In this document: piece after piece, positions 15,362 to 23,253 of the stretch
How positions within the stretch are numbered: position 1 is the stretch's first letter
How the letters are laid out: each line of letters starts with the position of its first letter
From: a virus
IMG/VR virus record: IMGVR_UViG_3300046804_006776
Coordinates: 1-33,872 of that record
DNA: 33,872 nt
Strand: one strand, 5' to 3'
Program-made: the position numbers and the translations under genes
The notes under the pieces: model-generated
The model's input: the letters and a program-made list of their open reading frames with translations, nothing else
Told to the model about the DNA's origin: nothing
Database searches by the model: none

Positions 15362-15968
15362 CTAATTCTCCTACATTAAATGCTAAAGCATACCTATCAA
15401 AATTTGTGTTGTTCATCTTTGCGTAATGAATTGCCCATCCAGGAAATAATACAATCTTTCCGGGTTCGACTTTAAATGTTTTACTAAAGTGAAATGGCGG
15501 CGGGTACTTCTTTCGATCAAACGGCATATACCCTAGAACATCCTTCATAGGATGATCTAGTTGAAAATCTCCTGTTTCAGAAGTTGCGTTAAGATAAAGA
15601 CATCCGGTTACAATAGCAGGGCTATGTGTATGTGGTGGTGTAAATCCTTCGGGTCGATTAATGATTCCCCACATGTGTGTAATTTTTGGCTTAATAGCAG
15701 GATCATAGTCGCAATCTAACCAATATTGATAGTTTACTTCATCTAATATGTCGATTAAAAATTTAAATCTAGGATCGTTCTGTAGATAGATATCCTTAGT
15801 AATACTCATTCGAGAATCATCTGGTTTTGTAAAACTATTTGATTGTCGTTTAATGCCTTCGTCTAAACAAACTTTTACCAAGTCGATGATTCGGTCTTTC
15901 ACAGAATCAAATTTTGGTAAAATGCCTTCGTAAACGGGAGTACTAAAAATTTGTTGCGTTGTGCCCAT
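15348..15968 (-). CDS. 2OG-Fe(II) oxygenase-like protein (PF13759-type)
   Basis: A 206-residue protein. HMWGIINRPEGFTPPHTHSPA supplies H113/H115. CLYLNATSETGDFQLDHP is the central strand pair, VEPGKIVLFPGWAIHYAKMNN gives H181, and DRYALAFNV gives R192. This is the same arrangement as 587-1261 and 9779-10477. The start is an ATG with a near-match to the late motif (TAAATT) only 5 bases upstream. It leads a minus-strand operon with a methyltransferase, an SDR and a di-iron-type protein. Confidence 0.82.
   Translation of the reverse strand: MGTTQQIFSTPVYEGILPKFDSVKDRIIDLVKVCLDEGIKRQSNSFTKPDDSRMSITKDIYLQNDPRFKFLIDILDEVNYQYWLDCDYDPAIKPKITHMWGIINRPEGFTPPHTHSPAIVTGCLYLNATSETGDFQLDHPMKDVLGYMPFDRKKYPPPFHFSKTFKVEPGKIVLFPGWAIHYAKMNNTNFDRYALAFNVGELVVKP
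15368..15372 (-). promoter_or_regulatory. Shine-Dalgarno AGGAG supporting a TTG start
   Basis: The minus strand reads GTAGGAGAATTAGTTG, placing AGGAG 6 bases before the TTG at 15361. It lies inside the upstream oxygenase gene and decides the methyltransferase start. Confidence 0.6.
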
Positions 15969-16002
15969 ACTCTAATTTATCTACAAAGCAAATTGTGACT
16001 CT

Positions 16003-16008
16003 TAAATA
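16003..16008 (+). promoter_or_regulatory. T4-type late promoter word TAAATA
   Basis: CTCTTAAATACTGAATG: the motif ends 4 bases before the ATG at 16013, implying a leaderless or almost leaderless late mRNA for the following four-gene operon. Confidence 0.55.
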
Positions 16009-16012
16009 CTGA

Positions 16013-17194
16013 ATGCTATTCATACATAAAACAACATCTCTTTGTGATCATTGCTATCGACACATTCCGGGAAATGTGATCGAAGAAAACAATCAAATTG
16101 TATTATTAAAACGATGTCCTGAGCACGGAGAAATGAAGTCTATTGTGGAGATTGATAAAAATTTTTATTATAATTTAACACATACGGCAATCCCTATCCA
16201 ACTTGGCCATATGCTGTTTGAAGTAACTGACAAGTGCCAATTAGAATGCCCGCATTGCTATCATTTACCGGATAACAAAGCATTAGACAAAGATATCGAA
16301 GAGATTATAAAACAAGTAAAATCATTTCCTAAATATTGTAGACCTTTAATAGCAGGAGCAGAGCCAACCCTTCGAAAAGATTTTGTTGAATTGTGTAGAC
16401 GACTCAAGGCCACTGGCTTAGAAGCATTTGGAGTATTGACTAACGGTGTTCGATTTGCTGATAAAGAATTTGCTCAGGCTGCCTGGGATGCTGGATTACA
16501 ACACGCAGTTGTAGGATTGAATCATTGGACCTATCAGGGAAAAAAGATACATGATAAGCAATTAAAAGCTATTAAAAACTTAACTGACATTGGATACTGG
16601 ATGGGGTATGTTGGATATACTATCGAAACTTTAGATCATATTCCTGATATATTAACAGAGATTGAAACTATAAAACATCCTCTCATATGGCAATATCGAA
16701 TAAGATGCGGAAGTTTTATAGGTAGGAGTGGAGATACAGAACGCAGTTACCTTAGTAGTCTAGTAAAAGCTGTTGAAAAATTTTATGATCAGCCATTAGA
16801 ATATGTAGGACCAGATGACAATCCATATCATTTTATGGTAAAGACTCCGACGGGAGTCGTTTTGAGATTAATACAGTGGCCGGATGTGACTAATATCGAT
16901 ATGGAAGAATTACGAACAGGTCCCTGGTCTACTTTTGTCGACGGTGCGCCGGCTACTAATTTTGTTCATCAAGTTATTACGCGAGATGCTTATAAAAACA
17001 TGAAACGCAGACCATTGGACATTTGTCCACCTAGATATTATTGTACACATCCTTCTACGTTAGAAGGTAGTCATTGGAAACATGATTGGAAAGGGCCAAC
17101 AGAAGTTACTGAATTAGATTGGACATATATTCAAGAGCCTATCCCTGCACCGAGATATTTTAGTTTAACGCCAACAAATGAAACTAGGTCCTAA
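16013..17194 (+). CDS. radical SAM protein of the COG1964/Tes-like type
   Basis: A 393-residue protein. A small N-terminal metal-site region (CDHCYRHIPG and KRCPEHGE: C11, C14, C35, H38) precedes the radical SAM core, as in the archaeal tetraether-synthase-like and related COG1964 enzymes. The cluster motif is FEVTDKCQLECPHCYHLPD (C75, C79, C82), with AGAEPTLR as a GGEPTLR variant. The C-terminal part holds further cysteines near CPPRYYCTHP. Family members join or modify unreactive carbons of lipids or other substrates. Here the partner is an overlapping QueC-like gene (17 bases), followed by a glycosyltransferase and an oxygenase. The substrate is unknown. Confidence 0.83.
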   Translation: MLFIHKTTSLCDHCYRHIPGNVIEENNQIVLLKRCPEHGEMKSIVEIDKNFYYNLTHTAIPIQLGHMLFEVTDKCQLECPHCYHLPDNKALDKDIEEIIKQVKSFPKYCRPLIAGAEPTLRKDFVELCRRLKATGLEAFGVLTNGVRFADKEFAQAAWDAGLQHAVVGLNHWTYQGKKIHDKQLKAIKNLTDIGYWMGYVGYTIETLDHIPDILTEIETIKHPLIWQYRIRCGSFIGRSGDTERSYLSSLVKAVEKFYDQPLEYVGPDDNPYHFMVKTPTGVVLRLIQWPDVTNIDMEELRTGPWSTFVDGAPATNFVHQVITRDAYKNMKRRPLDICPPRYYCTHPSTLEGSHWKHDWKGPTEVTELDWTYIQEPIPAPRYFSLTPTNETRS

Positions 17195-17972
17195 CAATAC
17201 AGAATGGAGCATCGAAACAGCGTTTCCTAAGACGGGTAAGATGGCTGTGTTGTTTAGCGGCGGAATTGATAGTACCTTAATTGCTAGTATTGCGATAGAC
17301 CTATATGGTAAAGACAATGTTATACTGTTGTGGTCAGATTCTATGTTCTGCGAGGATGACAGCAGAATAAAGCAGACAATTAAATTTAATGTAAAAACTG
17401 TATCTCAATACTTAGACATAGTCCCCTATTATGCTCCGGTTGACTATGAGTATTTTAAAGAAGATCCACTATTAGCACAAAGGAATGCGTGGATGGATGC
17501 TCAATGCAAATTAGGATTTGACCATATGGCAATGGGCATGACTGCTATGTTCTGGGATATAATGCCCCTACAATCATTTAGTCGAAAAGAAATATTAGAC
17601 TACTGTAATAAAGATAGAGAAAAGTATAGAGCATTAATAGAACAATGGCACATGGATACAGATACATATACAGAGCATTTAAAAATGAAAATACACCCCG
17701 ATGTATTTAATTGGCTCAAATCTAATCTAGGTCAACAGTTTCATTTTCCATTGGGCACATTACACAAAGATGAAATAATTGATTTATTTTATAAATTAGA
17801 TAAACAAGATTTACTTTACAAAACAATATCCTGTATGTCCGGAGAAGGTAAACATTGTGGAGAATGTTGGAACTGTCAAAATAGGTACGATGGACATGAT
17901 ATAAATGGGATTAACGATCAAACAATATATCAAAGCAACTTAATTAAAGAGCGCAGGGAAAAAATAAAATGA
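17178..17972 (+). CDS. QueC-like PP-loop ATP-dependent enzyme
   Basis: A 264-residue protein. The PP-loop is AVLFSGGIDSTLIA (SGGIDST at 27-33). The C-terminal end has the zinc site of QueC: SCMSGEGKHCGECWNCQNR, cysteines 219, 227, 230 and 233. QueC turns carboxy-deazaguanine into the nitrile preQ0 by two ATP-dependent steps. The middle of this protein (about 100-200) has an AFWDIMPLQSFSRKEI region and is longer than in typical QueC. No queD, queE, folE, DNA transglycosylase or other deazaguanine gene is in the window, so a diverged amide- or nitrile-forming enzyme with another carboxylate substrate is as likely. It overlaps both neighbours. Confidence 0.78.
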   Translation: MKLGPNNTEWSIETAFPKTGKMAVLFSGGIDSTLIASIAIDLYGKDNVILLWSDSMFCEDDSRIKQTIKFNVKTVSQYLDIVPYYAPVDYEYFKEDPLLAQRNAWMDAQCKLGFDHMAMGMTAMFWDIMPLQSFSRKEILDYCNKDREKYRALIEQWHMDTDTYTEHLKMKIHPDVFNWLKSNLGQQFHFPLGTLHKDEIIDLFYKLDKQDLLYKTISCMSGEGKHCGECWNCQNRYDGHDINGINDQTIYQSNLIKERREKIK

Positions 17973-18610
17973 TCAATGTGTGGATAGGTTGTGATCAACA
18001 ATTTGCTAAAAATATACCTATTGAAGCCAGATCGATATCTAAGAATGCCAAATTAGTCTACATACGTTTCCTTTATTTAGAACATATGAAAGAATTAACA
18101 CGGGTCAGGGATCCTAATCAAAGTACAGACTCTGCGTTTACTCGTTGGATGATCCCCTACCTGGCAGGTTATAAAGGATGGCATTTATATCTCGACAGTG
18201 ATATGATGGTCTGTGATAGTTTAGAAAAGCTATGGGAACTCAGAGATTCGTCTAAAGCAGTTATGGTTGTAAAGCACAATATTAAACACGCAGAAGGAAT
18301 CAAGTTTAATAAGCAGCCGCAGAAGAACTACACAAGAAAGAATTGGAGTAGTGTTATGTTATTCAATGCGGAAAAATGCCAAGCACTTACTCCTGATTAT
18401 ATTAATACAGCACACGGATTAGATCTTCATCAATTTAAATGGATCGATGATGAATTAATCGGAGAGCTTCCATCTAGATGGAATCATTTAGTTGGAGTAA
18501 ATGAGCCGAATGATGACCCTGGAATCGTCCACTGGACCTTAGGAGGTCCTTGGGCCGAAGAATATAAAGATACAGAGCATTCAAAGTTATGGAATACCCT
18601 TGGCAAATAA
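17969..18610 (+). CDS. GT8-like glycosyltransferase
   Basis: A 213-residue protein. The GT-A fold opens with INVWIGCDQQF. The metal/nucleotide-sugar motif is WHLYLDSDMMVCDSL (D76-x-D78). NWSSVMLFNAEKC and the final DPGIVHWTLGGPWAEEY are the HxxxxPW-type C-terminal motif of family 8 enzymes. It would add a sugar to an acceptor on the host surface, the virion or a small molecule. The start (ATGA) overlaps the stop of the QueC-like gene. Of the glycosyltransferases in the window it is the only clear GT8 type. Confidence 0.78.
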   Translation: MINVWIGCDQQFAKNIPIEARSISKNAKLVYIRFLYLEHMKELTRVRDPNQSTDSAFTRWMIPYLAGYKGWHLYLDSDMMVCDSLEKLWELRDSSKAVMVVKHNIKHAEGIKFNKQPQKNYTRKNWSSVMLFNAEKCQALTPDYINTAHGLDLHQFKWIDDELIGELPSRWNHLVGVNEPNDDPGIVHWTLGGPWAEEYKDTEHSKLWNTLGK

Positions 18611-19101
18611 AAGAAACTATGGATCTAGTTTCTCCTAAATTAGTAGAGATACTAAACAGGAGGGCATCTGATTGGCTTTCCAATAAAAAGTTCTATCAAT
18701 TTGTAGAGAAGCAATCAGTTGGCGATATTAGAGAATATAAGAGTTATGAAGATTCAATAATGTCTAATCTATCATACTATGCTTCGCAGTTTAAGAGAAA
18801 TAGATATGATCCAAATTCAAACTATAAATTAGCATCTAAACTAATAATAGCGTGTCCTTGGTTTAGACAATTAAGACATAAAGACAGCAGTAATAAAGTT
18901 TTTAGTTTTGTAACTTATCTCAATGAAAGTAATAAAGGTACAAAAATACACTCACAAAAGACTGGAGGACAAACTGTAATCGTTCCTTGGCAAAAAGGTA
19001 AAACTGTGTTCTTTGCTCCCGGGGACAATACATGGCATTCTTGGTCAAGCAACAACAATTGGCGTGTTACTTTAATCAGCTTTGTAACCTATTCTAGCTG
19101 A
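18589..19101 (+). CDS. HxD-type 2OG-Fe(II) oxygenase-like protein
   Basis: A 170-residue protein. QLRHKDSSNKVFSFVTYLNE gives H97 and D99, a glycine-rich TGGQTVIVPWQKGKTVFFAPGD strand set follows, and NTWHSW gives H150, with R159 as the 2OG contact. This is the prolyl-4-hydroxylase-like layout. It overlaps the glycosyltransferase end by 22 bases, and its 3' end overlaps the convergent oxygenase gene by 30 bases. Probably the last gene of the 16013 operon. Confidence 0.75.
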   Translation: MEYPWQIKETMDLVSPKLVEILNRRASDWLSNKKFYQFVEKQSVGDIREYKSYEDSIMSNLSYYASQFKRNRYDPNSNYKLASKLIIACPWFRQLRHKDSSNKVFSFVTYLNESNKGTKIHSQKTGGQTVIVPWQKGKTVFFAPGDNTWHSWSSNNNWRVTLISFVTYSS

Positions 19102-19545
19102 TAATTCTTCATATGTTTCGTCAAATATTGATATCTTTAATAGGATGCGCTCAGTTGCTCCATTAGTAACAGAATGTGGTAATGTTGTATTCAACAACAC
19201 TTGCGTATAGAAATAGTCTTTTCCAAAGAATGTTATTGGTGCCGGGTCGTCACTTAATATAAAGTTAAGAGAACATTGTGTTCCGTTGTCTACATGTTTG
19301 GGTATAACTGAGTTTGGTTCTGTCCAATAAAACCTAGGCCTTCCGTCAATACCAAAATCGGACATAATCTTTTCAATGTGCTTATCAGTATAATGGCCAA
19401 TATACCAATTGTTCATCTGCATACCCGGATACCTAGCATCAGTGTAGGGATTGGCAAACTCTCTAGCACGTTTAGCTGATTCTAATAAGACAGCATTGTC
19501 TAAAGGATAGTTTAAGTGTACAAATAAGTTATCAGTCATTGCCAT
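19072..19545 (-). CDS. HxD-type 2OG-Fe(II) oxygenase-like protein
   Basis: A 157-residue protein. NSVIPKHVDNGTQCSLNFIL gives H84 and D86, LLNTTLPHSVTNG gives H124, and TERILLKISIF gives R133, a compact HxD...H...R site. Two starts are possible: the ATG at 19545, or the ATG at 19539 that overlaps the upstream stop as ATGA. The difference is two residues. It pairs with the GNAT-like gene upstream. This mirrors the 9112/8573 pair, except that the order is reversed. Confidence 0.75.
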   Translation of the reverse strand: MAMTDNLFVHLNYPLDNAVLLESAKRAREFANPYTDARYPGMQMNNWYIGHYTDKHIEKIMSDFGIDGRPRFYWTEPNSVIPKHVDNGTQCSLNFILSDDPAPITFFGKDYFYTQVLLNTTLPHSVTNGATERILLKISIFDETYEELSARIGYKAD

Positions 19546-20090
19546 CTCGGATATTGATTTAAACTTTCATAAAACTTATCAGGCAACAGTTCCCATACGG
19601 TTTGACTATGTCCTCTATAGAGTAACTCTTTGATACGCTTTAAACTCCCTTGCTCTTCCATTGCCGGCCCGTATATATTGTGTACAAGACGTTGTGTTCC
19701 AATGGCGCTCTGATTAGTTGTAATAAACAACTTAGATCCCTTTGGTGTCCAATCTATACAGGCAGGTATTAAGAACTGACTTGTTACATGTTGGTGGGTT
19801 TTGATTTGATTTATAGTTCTTAGTGAGCTCAGAGGTAAAAGGTGTGATAATACACAGGTCCTAGAAGCTATTCTGTAACAGTTATCGCCCATCTCTGGAA
19901 AACTGTGTGCCGCTACACTTCCTACAGCCGTGTTGTTATAAAACAGTATCCAAACTTGTTTTTCTTTCTCTGAGCTTAGACTATCGATTAGCATTTCCTT
20001 AGATGAATTATTGTTAAAGCCCTTGGAATGTGCTTCTCTATAAAATTCAGTTAAATCTAAGCTGTTGTTCCAGGGTATGATATTGTACAT
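19536..20090 (-). CDS. GNAT-like protein, paralogue of 8573-9145
   Basis: A 184-residue protein. MYNIIPWNNSLDLTEFYREAHSKGF is followed by strands QVWILFYNNTAVGSVAAHSF and CYRIASRTCVLSHLL, then QHVTSQFLIPACIDW. The strand order resembles a GNAT core, with no clear acetyl-CoA signature loop. Its similarity to 8573-9145 runs over the whole length. A TAAATA motif lies 17 bases upstream, and the stop overlaps the next oxygenase gene. Function unknown; acyl transfer is a tentative reading. Confidence 0.5.
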   Translation of the reverse strand: MYNIIPWNNSLDLTEFYREAHSKGFNNNSSKEMLIDSLSSEKEKQVWILFYNNTAVGSVAAHSFPEMGDNCYRIASRTCVLSHLLPLSSLRTINQIKTHQHVTSQFLIPACIDWTPKGSKLFITTNQSAIGTQRLVHNIYGPAMEEQGSLKRIKELLYRGHSQTVWELLPDKFYESLNQYPRWQ

Positions 20091-20107
20091 AAGAATTATA
20101 ATGTACC

Positions 20108-20113
20108 TATTTA
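20108..20113 (-). promoter_or_regulatory. T4-type late promoter word TAAATA (minus strand)
   Basis: The minus strand reads CCAATAAATAGGTAC, 17 bases before the ATG at 20090. It stands 7 bases from the plus-strand copy at 20121-20126. Confidence 0.55.
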
Positions 20114-20120
20114 TTGGCCT

Positions 20121-20126
20121 TAAATA
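20121..20126 (+). promoter_or_regulatory. T4-type late promoter word TAAATA (plus strand)
   Basis: GGCCTTAAATATGTCTATG: the motif ends at the A of one ATG and 5 bases before the next. By analogy with the 8367 and 16013 genes, the second ATG (20132) is then the likely start. Confidence 0.45.
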
Positions 20127-20131
20127 TGTCT

Positions 20132-20977
20132 ATGAACAGACGCGATTGGACAACTACTTTACCAAATAGTAATATACTAGATTTGTCTAGCAATATCTGT
20201 TACGACAAATATCTGAATATCGATACTGAACAAAACAATCAATGTTATCCAGATTCAAGTGAAGCATACAATTTGCTATCAAGTTATTATAACATAAGCC
20301 CGTATAATATAGCTATCGGATACGGCTCTTGCGAATTAATACTTCGAATACTTCAGGCGTATCGAGATTGGACTCTACATATTGTAACCCCAACATGGCA
20401 GCTGGCTGAACTCTATGCTTATCATATAGGAATGAAGCAACAGATAAATGCTGACATCTTATACATTGCTAACCCAAACGGCCTTACAGGACAAGCGTTG
20501 TCTGTTAAAGATATACTAGGAATGCTTCCGAATTATAAATTGGTAATTGTAGATGAAGCCTACGGAGACTTTAGCAACTGCTCAGTATTAAAGTATGCTA
20601 CAACTTCAGACAACTTGATTGTAGTAAAGACGTTGAGCAAAACTATTGCTTCTCCTGGTTTAAGATTTGGTTATTGTTTTTCCAACACAAAGATTATTAA
20701 ACACATACAAGATAGCCGACCGGGCTATGTAACAACTGGCGCAACAGTCAACGCATTGAAAAGGTTACTTCCTCATATTGACCTTCATGTTGCTCGTATG
20801 ATAGACACAAGAGATTACATAGAATCAAAGTATATGGTAGTACCGTCTGAAGGAAACTATGTTTTGTTTAGACAAGATCCGCACCTGCCTGTTGTTATGC
20901 GAGAAACTAATGGATTGTATCGAATGGCTCTAACAGATTTAACTACCTTTAAGGAATTGGAAAATGAATATCGATGA
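20132..20977 (+). CDS. PLP-dependent class I/II aminotransferase, HisC-like
   Basis: A protein of about 281 residues, short for histidinol-phosphate aminotransferases (about 350). Counting from the ATG at 20126, the features are NIAIGYGSCELILRI (cofactor-binding strand), TPTWQLAELYA, IANPNGLTG (N116), VIVDEAYGDF (D143), KTLSKTIASPGLRFGY with Schiff-base lysine K172, and R180. The start could be the ATG at 20126 or 20132; I use 20132 because of the promoter word at 20121-20126. It overlaps the next radical SAM gene by 14 bases. A role in making an amino sugar, amino alcohol or amino acid derivative for the operon is inference. Confidence 0.82.
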   Translation: MNRRDWTTTLPNSNILDLSSNICYDKYLNIDTEQNNQCYPDSSEAYNLLSSYYNISPYNIAIGYGSCELILRILQAYRDWTLHIVTPTWQLAELYAYHIGMKQQINADILYIANPNGLTGQALSVKDILGMLPNYKLVIVDEAYGDFSNCSVLKYATTSDNLIVVKTLSKTIASPGLRFGYCFSNTKIIKHIQDSRPGYVTTGATVNALKRLLPHIDLHVARMIDTRDYIESKYMVVPSEGNYVLFRQDPHLPVVMRETNGLYRMALTDLTTFKELENEYR

Positions 20978-21782
20978 GCTAAGGACATTACAAGAACAAG
21001 GTGTAAAGGACCTATGGTCTACATTGCGTAGTGTAGAAATAAATCCAACTGAACTGTGTAATAGAACGTGCTCATTCTGCCCTAGAACCGACCCTAAACT
21101 TTATAAAAATCGTAAGCAACACATTGATCCTAGCCTATGTATGCTAATAGGATCGCAATTACAAAACTTTACAGGTAGGATTGGGTTTGTGGGGTTTGGT
21201 GAGCCATTACTTCATCCAAACATTGTAGAGTGTGTTACTAACGTTAGAACAGGATGTCCTACAGCACAATGGATTGAAATTAATACTAACGGAGATGTAC
21301 TAACTAGAGATCTAGCTGTCGAACTAGCTGCCGCAGGATGTACAAATATTACAATTAGTATGTATGATAAAGACAATACAGATTATTTTACTGAAATGCT
21401 CGATGGAGTCAATGTTCAAATGATATTGCGACATCATTACAACACAGGTACAATGGGATTGATTAATAGAATTAATATCATTAGAAAAGATGGTAACATA
21501 CTAGAGGTTAATCGCCCTTGTTACAGGCCTTTCTATAAAATGTTTATAGACTGGAATGGAGACTTTTTATTGTGCGAGCAGGACTGGGGCAAAGTTACTA
21601 AGCGATATAATATATATTCGACTAATATTGTCGATTTTTGGTTAGATAAACTAAATCGATATAGGATAGAACTAATGGAAGGAAATCGAGTGTTAAGTCC
21701 TTGTGATAAGTGTGATATAAACGGAACCAAACACGGACAAGATAGTTTTAATATATTTTATGATCAACTTACTACAAAATAA
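20964..21782 (+). CDS. radical SAM protein with SPASM-type C-terminus
   Basis: A 272-residue protein, compact. The cluster motif is SVEINPTELCNRTCSFCPRTD (C32, C36, C39). GFVGFGEPLLHP is the GGEPLLHP-type SAM motif, and IEINTNGDVL and ITISMYDKD follow. A reduced C-terminal cysteine set (RPCYRPF, LLCEQDWG, SPCDKCDI) looks like a SPASM or twitch domain holding one auxiliary cluster. Enzymes of this type often modify peptides. It sits between an aminotransferase and the unknown cassette at 21760-22688, overlapping both. Confidence 0.85.
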   Translation: MNIDELRTLQEQGVKDLWSTLRSVEINPTELCNRTCSFCPRTDPKLYKNRKQHIDPSLCMLIGSQLQNFTGRIGFVGFGEPLLHPNIVECVTNVRTGCPTAQWIEINTNGDVLTRDLAVELAAAGCTNITISMYDKDNTDYFTEMLDGVNVQMILRHHYNTGTMGLINRINIIRKDGNILEVNRPCYRPFYKMFIDWNGDFLLCEQDWGKVTKRYNIYSTNIVDFWLDKLNRYRIELMEGNRVLSPCDKCDINGTKHGQDSFNIFYDQLTTK

Positions 21783-22506
21783 AATTGAATACTGGACAGA
21801 AGACCGTATAGACAATGAGTTCTATAAGGGCATTCCTACGCATACTGATAGAAACATGAAGTATGCTATTGAGCAAGACTCTACTGGATTTTATATAACA
21901 CAGCGAGACTCTGCTACCTACTTTAATCTAACAAATGGGATAATACATCGAATTGACTGTCGATGGACTTACACAGACATCAAGTGTAACGAAATGCTTT
22001 ACGACAGGAGTATCAAATACAACGACTTTAATATAGATATTCCGTTAGACAGTAAGTTTTTAATGATTAATGGTAAAGAGTATTGGTATTCCGTAGTACA
22101 ACGTCCTATGAACACATTAGGCATTGATTGTAATATGGACATAGGTAGTAAACTTATCACAGTTGATTATATTAAAGAGTGGGTTGATCAAAGTCTTATT
22201 GTACTACAACACATCAAGGAAGTTGCTAGACTATGCGACGGGGGGATGCCTGCCAATGGAGTATTGATTACAAATCGTGTTAGATTAATAGACGACATAT
22301 ATTCTTGGAAAACGTTTAAACGATGGCAGCGAGATATTCCCTCTATGATTAAAAAGAGTATATGTACATTACAGGCATTTTATGTATCAGCGGCTTACCT
22401 ACAAATAGGCGGAGAAGTAACTCCTAAACTAATACAAGAAGGACAGCCAAACGTAGAAGAAATATTAATCTATGCGAGCAAGAAATGGAATACACTGATC
22501 AAGTAA
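21760..22506 (+). CDS. unknown protein A1 of a duplicated two-gene cassette
   Basis: A 248-residue protein with no recognised domain. It aligns with 27019-27705 along much of its length. Shared features are an N-terminal LL-K--W segment, GFYITQRDSATYFNLTNG against GCYQIGTDHIIYHNFTDG, a strand pair (IDIPLDSKFLMINGKEYW against VTLPIKRDIVEINGESWEF), and a helical C-terminal half. A MPANGVLITN-RVRLIDD stretch faintly recalls the N...D site of phosphotransferase-type kinases, but no nucleotide loop is seen, so this is not a call. It starts inside the radical SAM gene and overlaps the next small gene by 22 bases. Confidence 0.7.
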   Translation: MINLLQNKIEYWTEDRIDNEFYKGIPTHTDRNMKYAIEQDSTGFYITQRDSATYFNLTNGIIHRIDCRWTYTDIKCNEMLYDRSIKYNDFNIDIPLDSKFLMINGKEYWYSVVQRPMNTLGIDCNMDIGSKLITVDYIKEWVDQSLIVLQHIKEVARLCDGGMPANGVLITNRVRLIDDIYSWKTFKRWQRDIPSMIKKSICTLQAFYVSAAYLQIGGEVTPKLIQEGQPNVEEILIYASKKWNTLIK

Positions 22507-22688
22507 TACACATAAAAGTATACAATGAACTTAATGAGTTGATTTATGAAATTGACTGCCCATCGCTTGCTCTCATGAGCATGTATATGCTATGGTACTG
22601 TCCTACTACTACAAATAGACTCAAATTAACTTGGCCTAACGGAAGAACAATAACAACTGCGCTATCTAATCCTAATTGTTGGGGATAG
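22485..22688 (+). CDS. unknown small protein A2 of a duplicated two-gene cassette
   Basis: A 67-residue protein paralogous to 27702-27887. Both share a beta-hairpin start (HIKVYNELNELIYEIDCP against KLEIYKNGQLVKTFDCP), an invariant DCP, an AL-S-Y segment, a PF/PT turn and a C-terminal strand with IT. Neither has a signal peptide or membrane segment. Always downstream of and overlapping the larger partner gene, it may form a complex with it, or be a small carrier or substrate for the nearby radical SAM enzyme. The C-terminus NPNCWG is not conserved in the paralogue. Its 3' end overlaps the convergent oxygenase gene by 17 bases. Confidence 0.65.
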   Translation: MEYTDQVIHIKVYNELNELIYEIDCPSLALMSMYMLWYCPTTTNRLKLTWPNGRTITTALSNPNCWG

Positions 22689-22689
22689 C
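22661..22689. terminator. possible bidirectional hairpin at a convergent overlap
   Basis: GCTATC at 22661-22666 pairs with GATAGC at 22684-22689, with an inner CC/GG pairing and a T/A-rich loop. It sits exactly where two convergent genes end and could act in both directions. There is no clear T run, so this is weak. Confidence 0.25.
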
Positions 22690-23253
22690 ATTTATAACCA
22701 GATGTATTCGTTCAGTGTTGCCTGAGTTATAAACGAAATGATGTACAGTTGTATCAATTTTATAAAAATGACCATCTGCCGGAATATGATATCCTCTAAC
22801 TTGATAATCTTCTAAAGGTCCTACTGTTGTCGGAGTACAGATAAAACATCCTATATTAGTAGTAATTGCTAAATGGTATCTTTGCTCTGAATCTTGATGC
22901 ATCATAAGTCCAGTCTTTGGCATTAATCGCATTATTCTTACTCTTCCGGGAGTAAAGTTATGTTCCTTAGCAAGACTGTTGACTAATTCTATTAGATAGT
23001 TTGGCAACTCTTCATTCCATACTGTAAAGTCTGTTTCAAGTTTACCTGCTTGATTATCTTTGCCGCCGCCGCTAGCGTCTAACCATTTATTAGTGGCCGA
23101 TTGACGATGTGTTAATCCTATTTGATTTACAATGCTACAATCTTCTACAGATCCGTTAGGCCAGGGACGTATTGATAAAATACGTTCTATGCATTCTTTA
23201 ATGATTTCTAAGTTTGCTGTGTTATTCAGCTTTTTTATAAATTGATTTTCCAT
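22672..23253 (-). CDS. aspartyl/asparaginyl beta-hydroxylase-like 2OG-Fe(II) oxygenase
   Basis: A 193-residue protein. VRIMRLMPKTGLMMHQDSEQRYHLAI (written here in parts: RIMRLMPKTG, then MMHQDSEQRYH) gives H119 and D121. CFICTP and GYHIPADGHFYKIDTTVHH give the second strand set and H171/H172. NTERIHLVINAI gives R182. This is the Asp/Asn beta-hydroxylase (PF05118) pattern, in which the HxD is followed by R-H on the next strand. It is the last gene of a four-gene operon with three radical SAM enzymes, overlapping the upstream one by 32 bases. Peptide or protein side-chain hydroxylation is a reasonable inference. Confidence 0.83.
   Translation of the reverse strand: MENQFIKKLNNTANLEIIKECIERILSIRPWPNGSVEDCSIVNQIGLTHRQSATNKWLDASGGGKDNQAGKLETDFTVWNEELPNYLIELVNSLAKEHNFTPGRVRIMRLMPKTGLMMHQDSEQRYHLAITTNIGCFICTPTTVGPLEDYQVRGYHIPADGHFYKIDTTVHHFVYNSGNTERIHLVINAIPNN

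Noticed and set aside
17178-17972. Phage deazaguanine (preQ0) DNA-modification pathway
   Set aside because: Only a QueC-like gene is present. No folE, queD, queE or DNA transglycosylase gene is in the window, so the claim cannot be made from this sequence.
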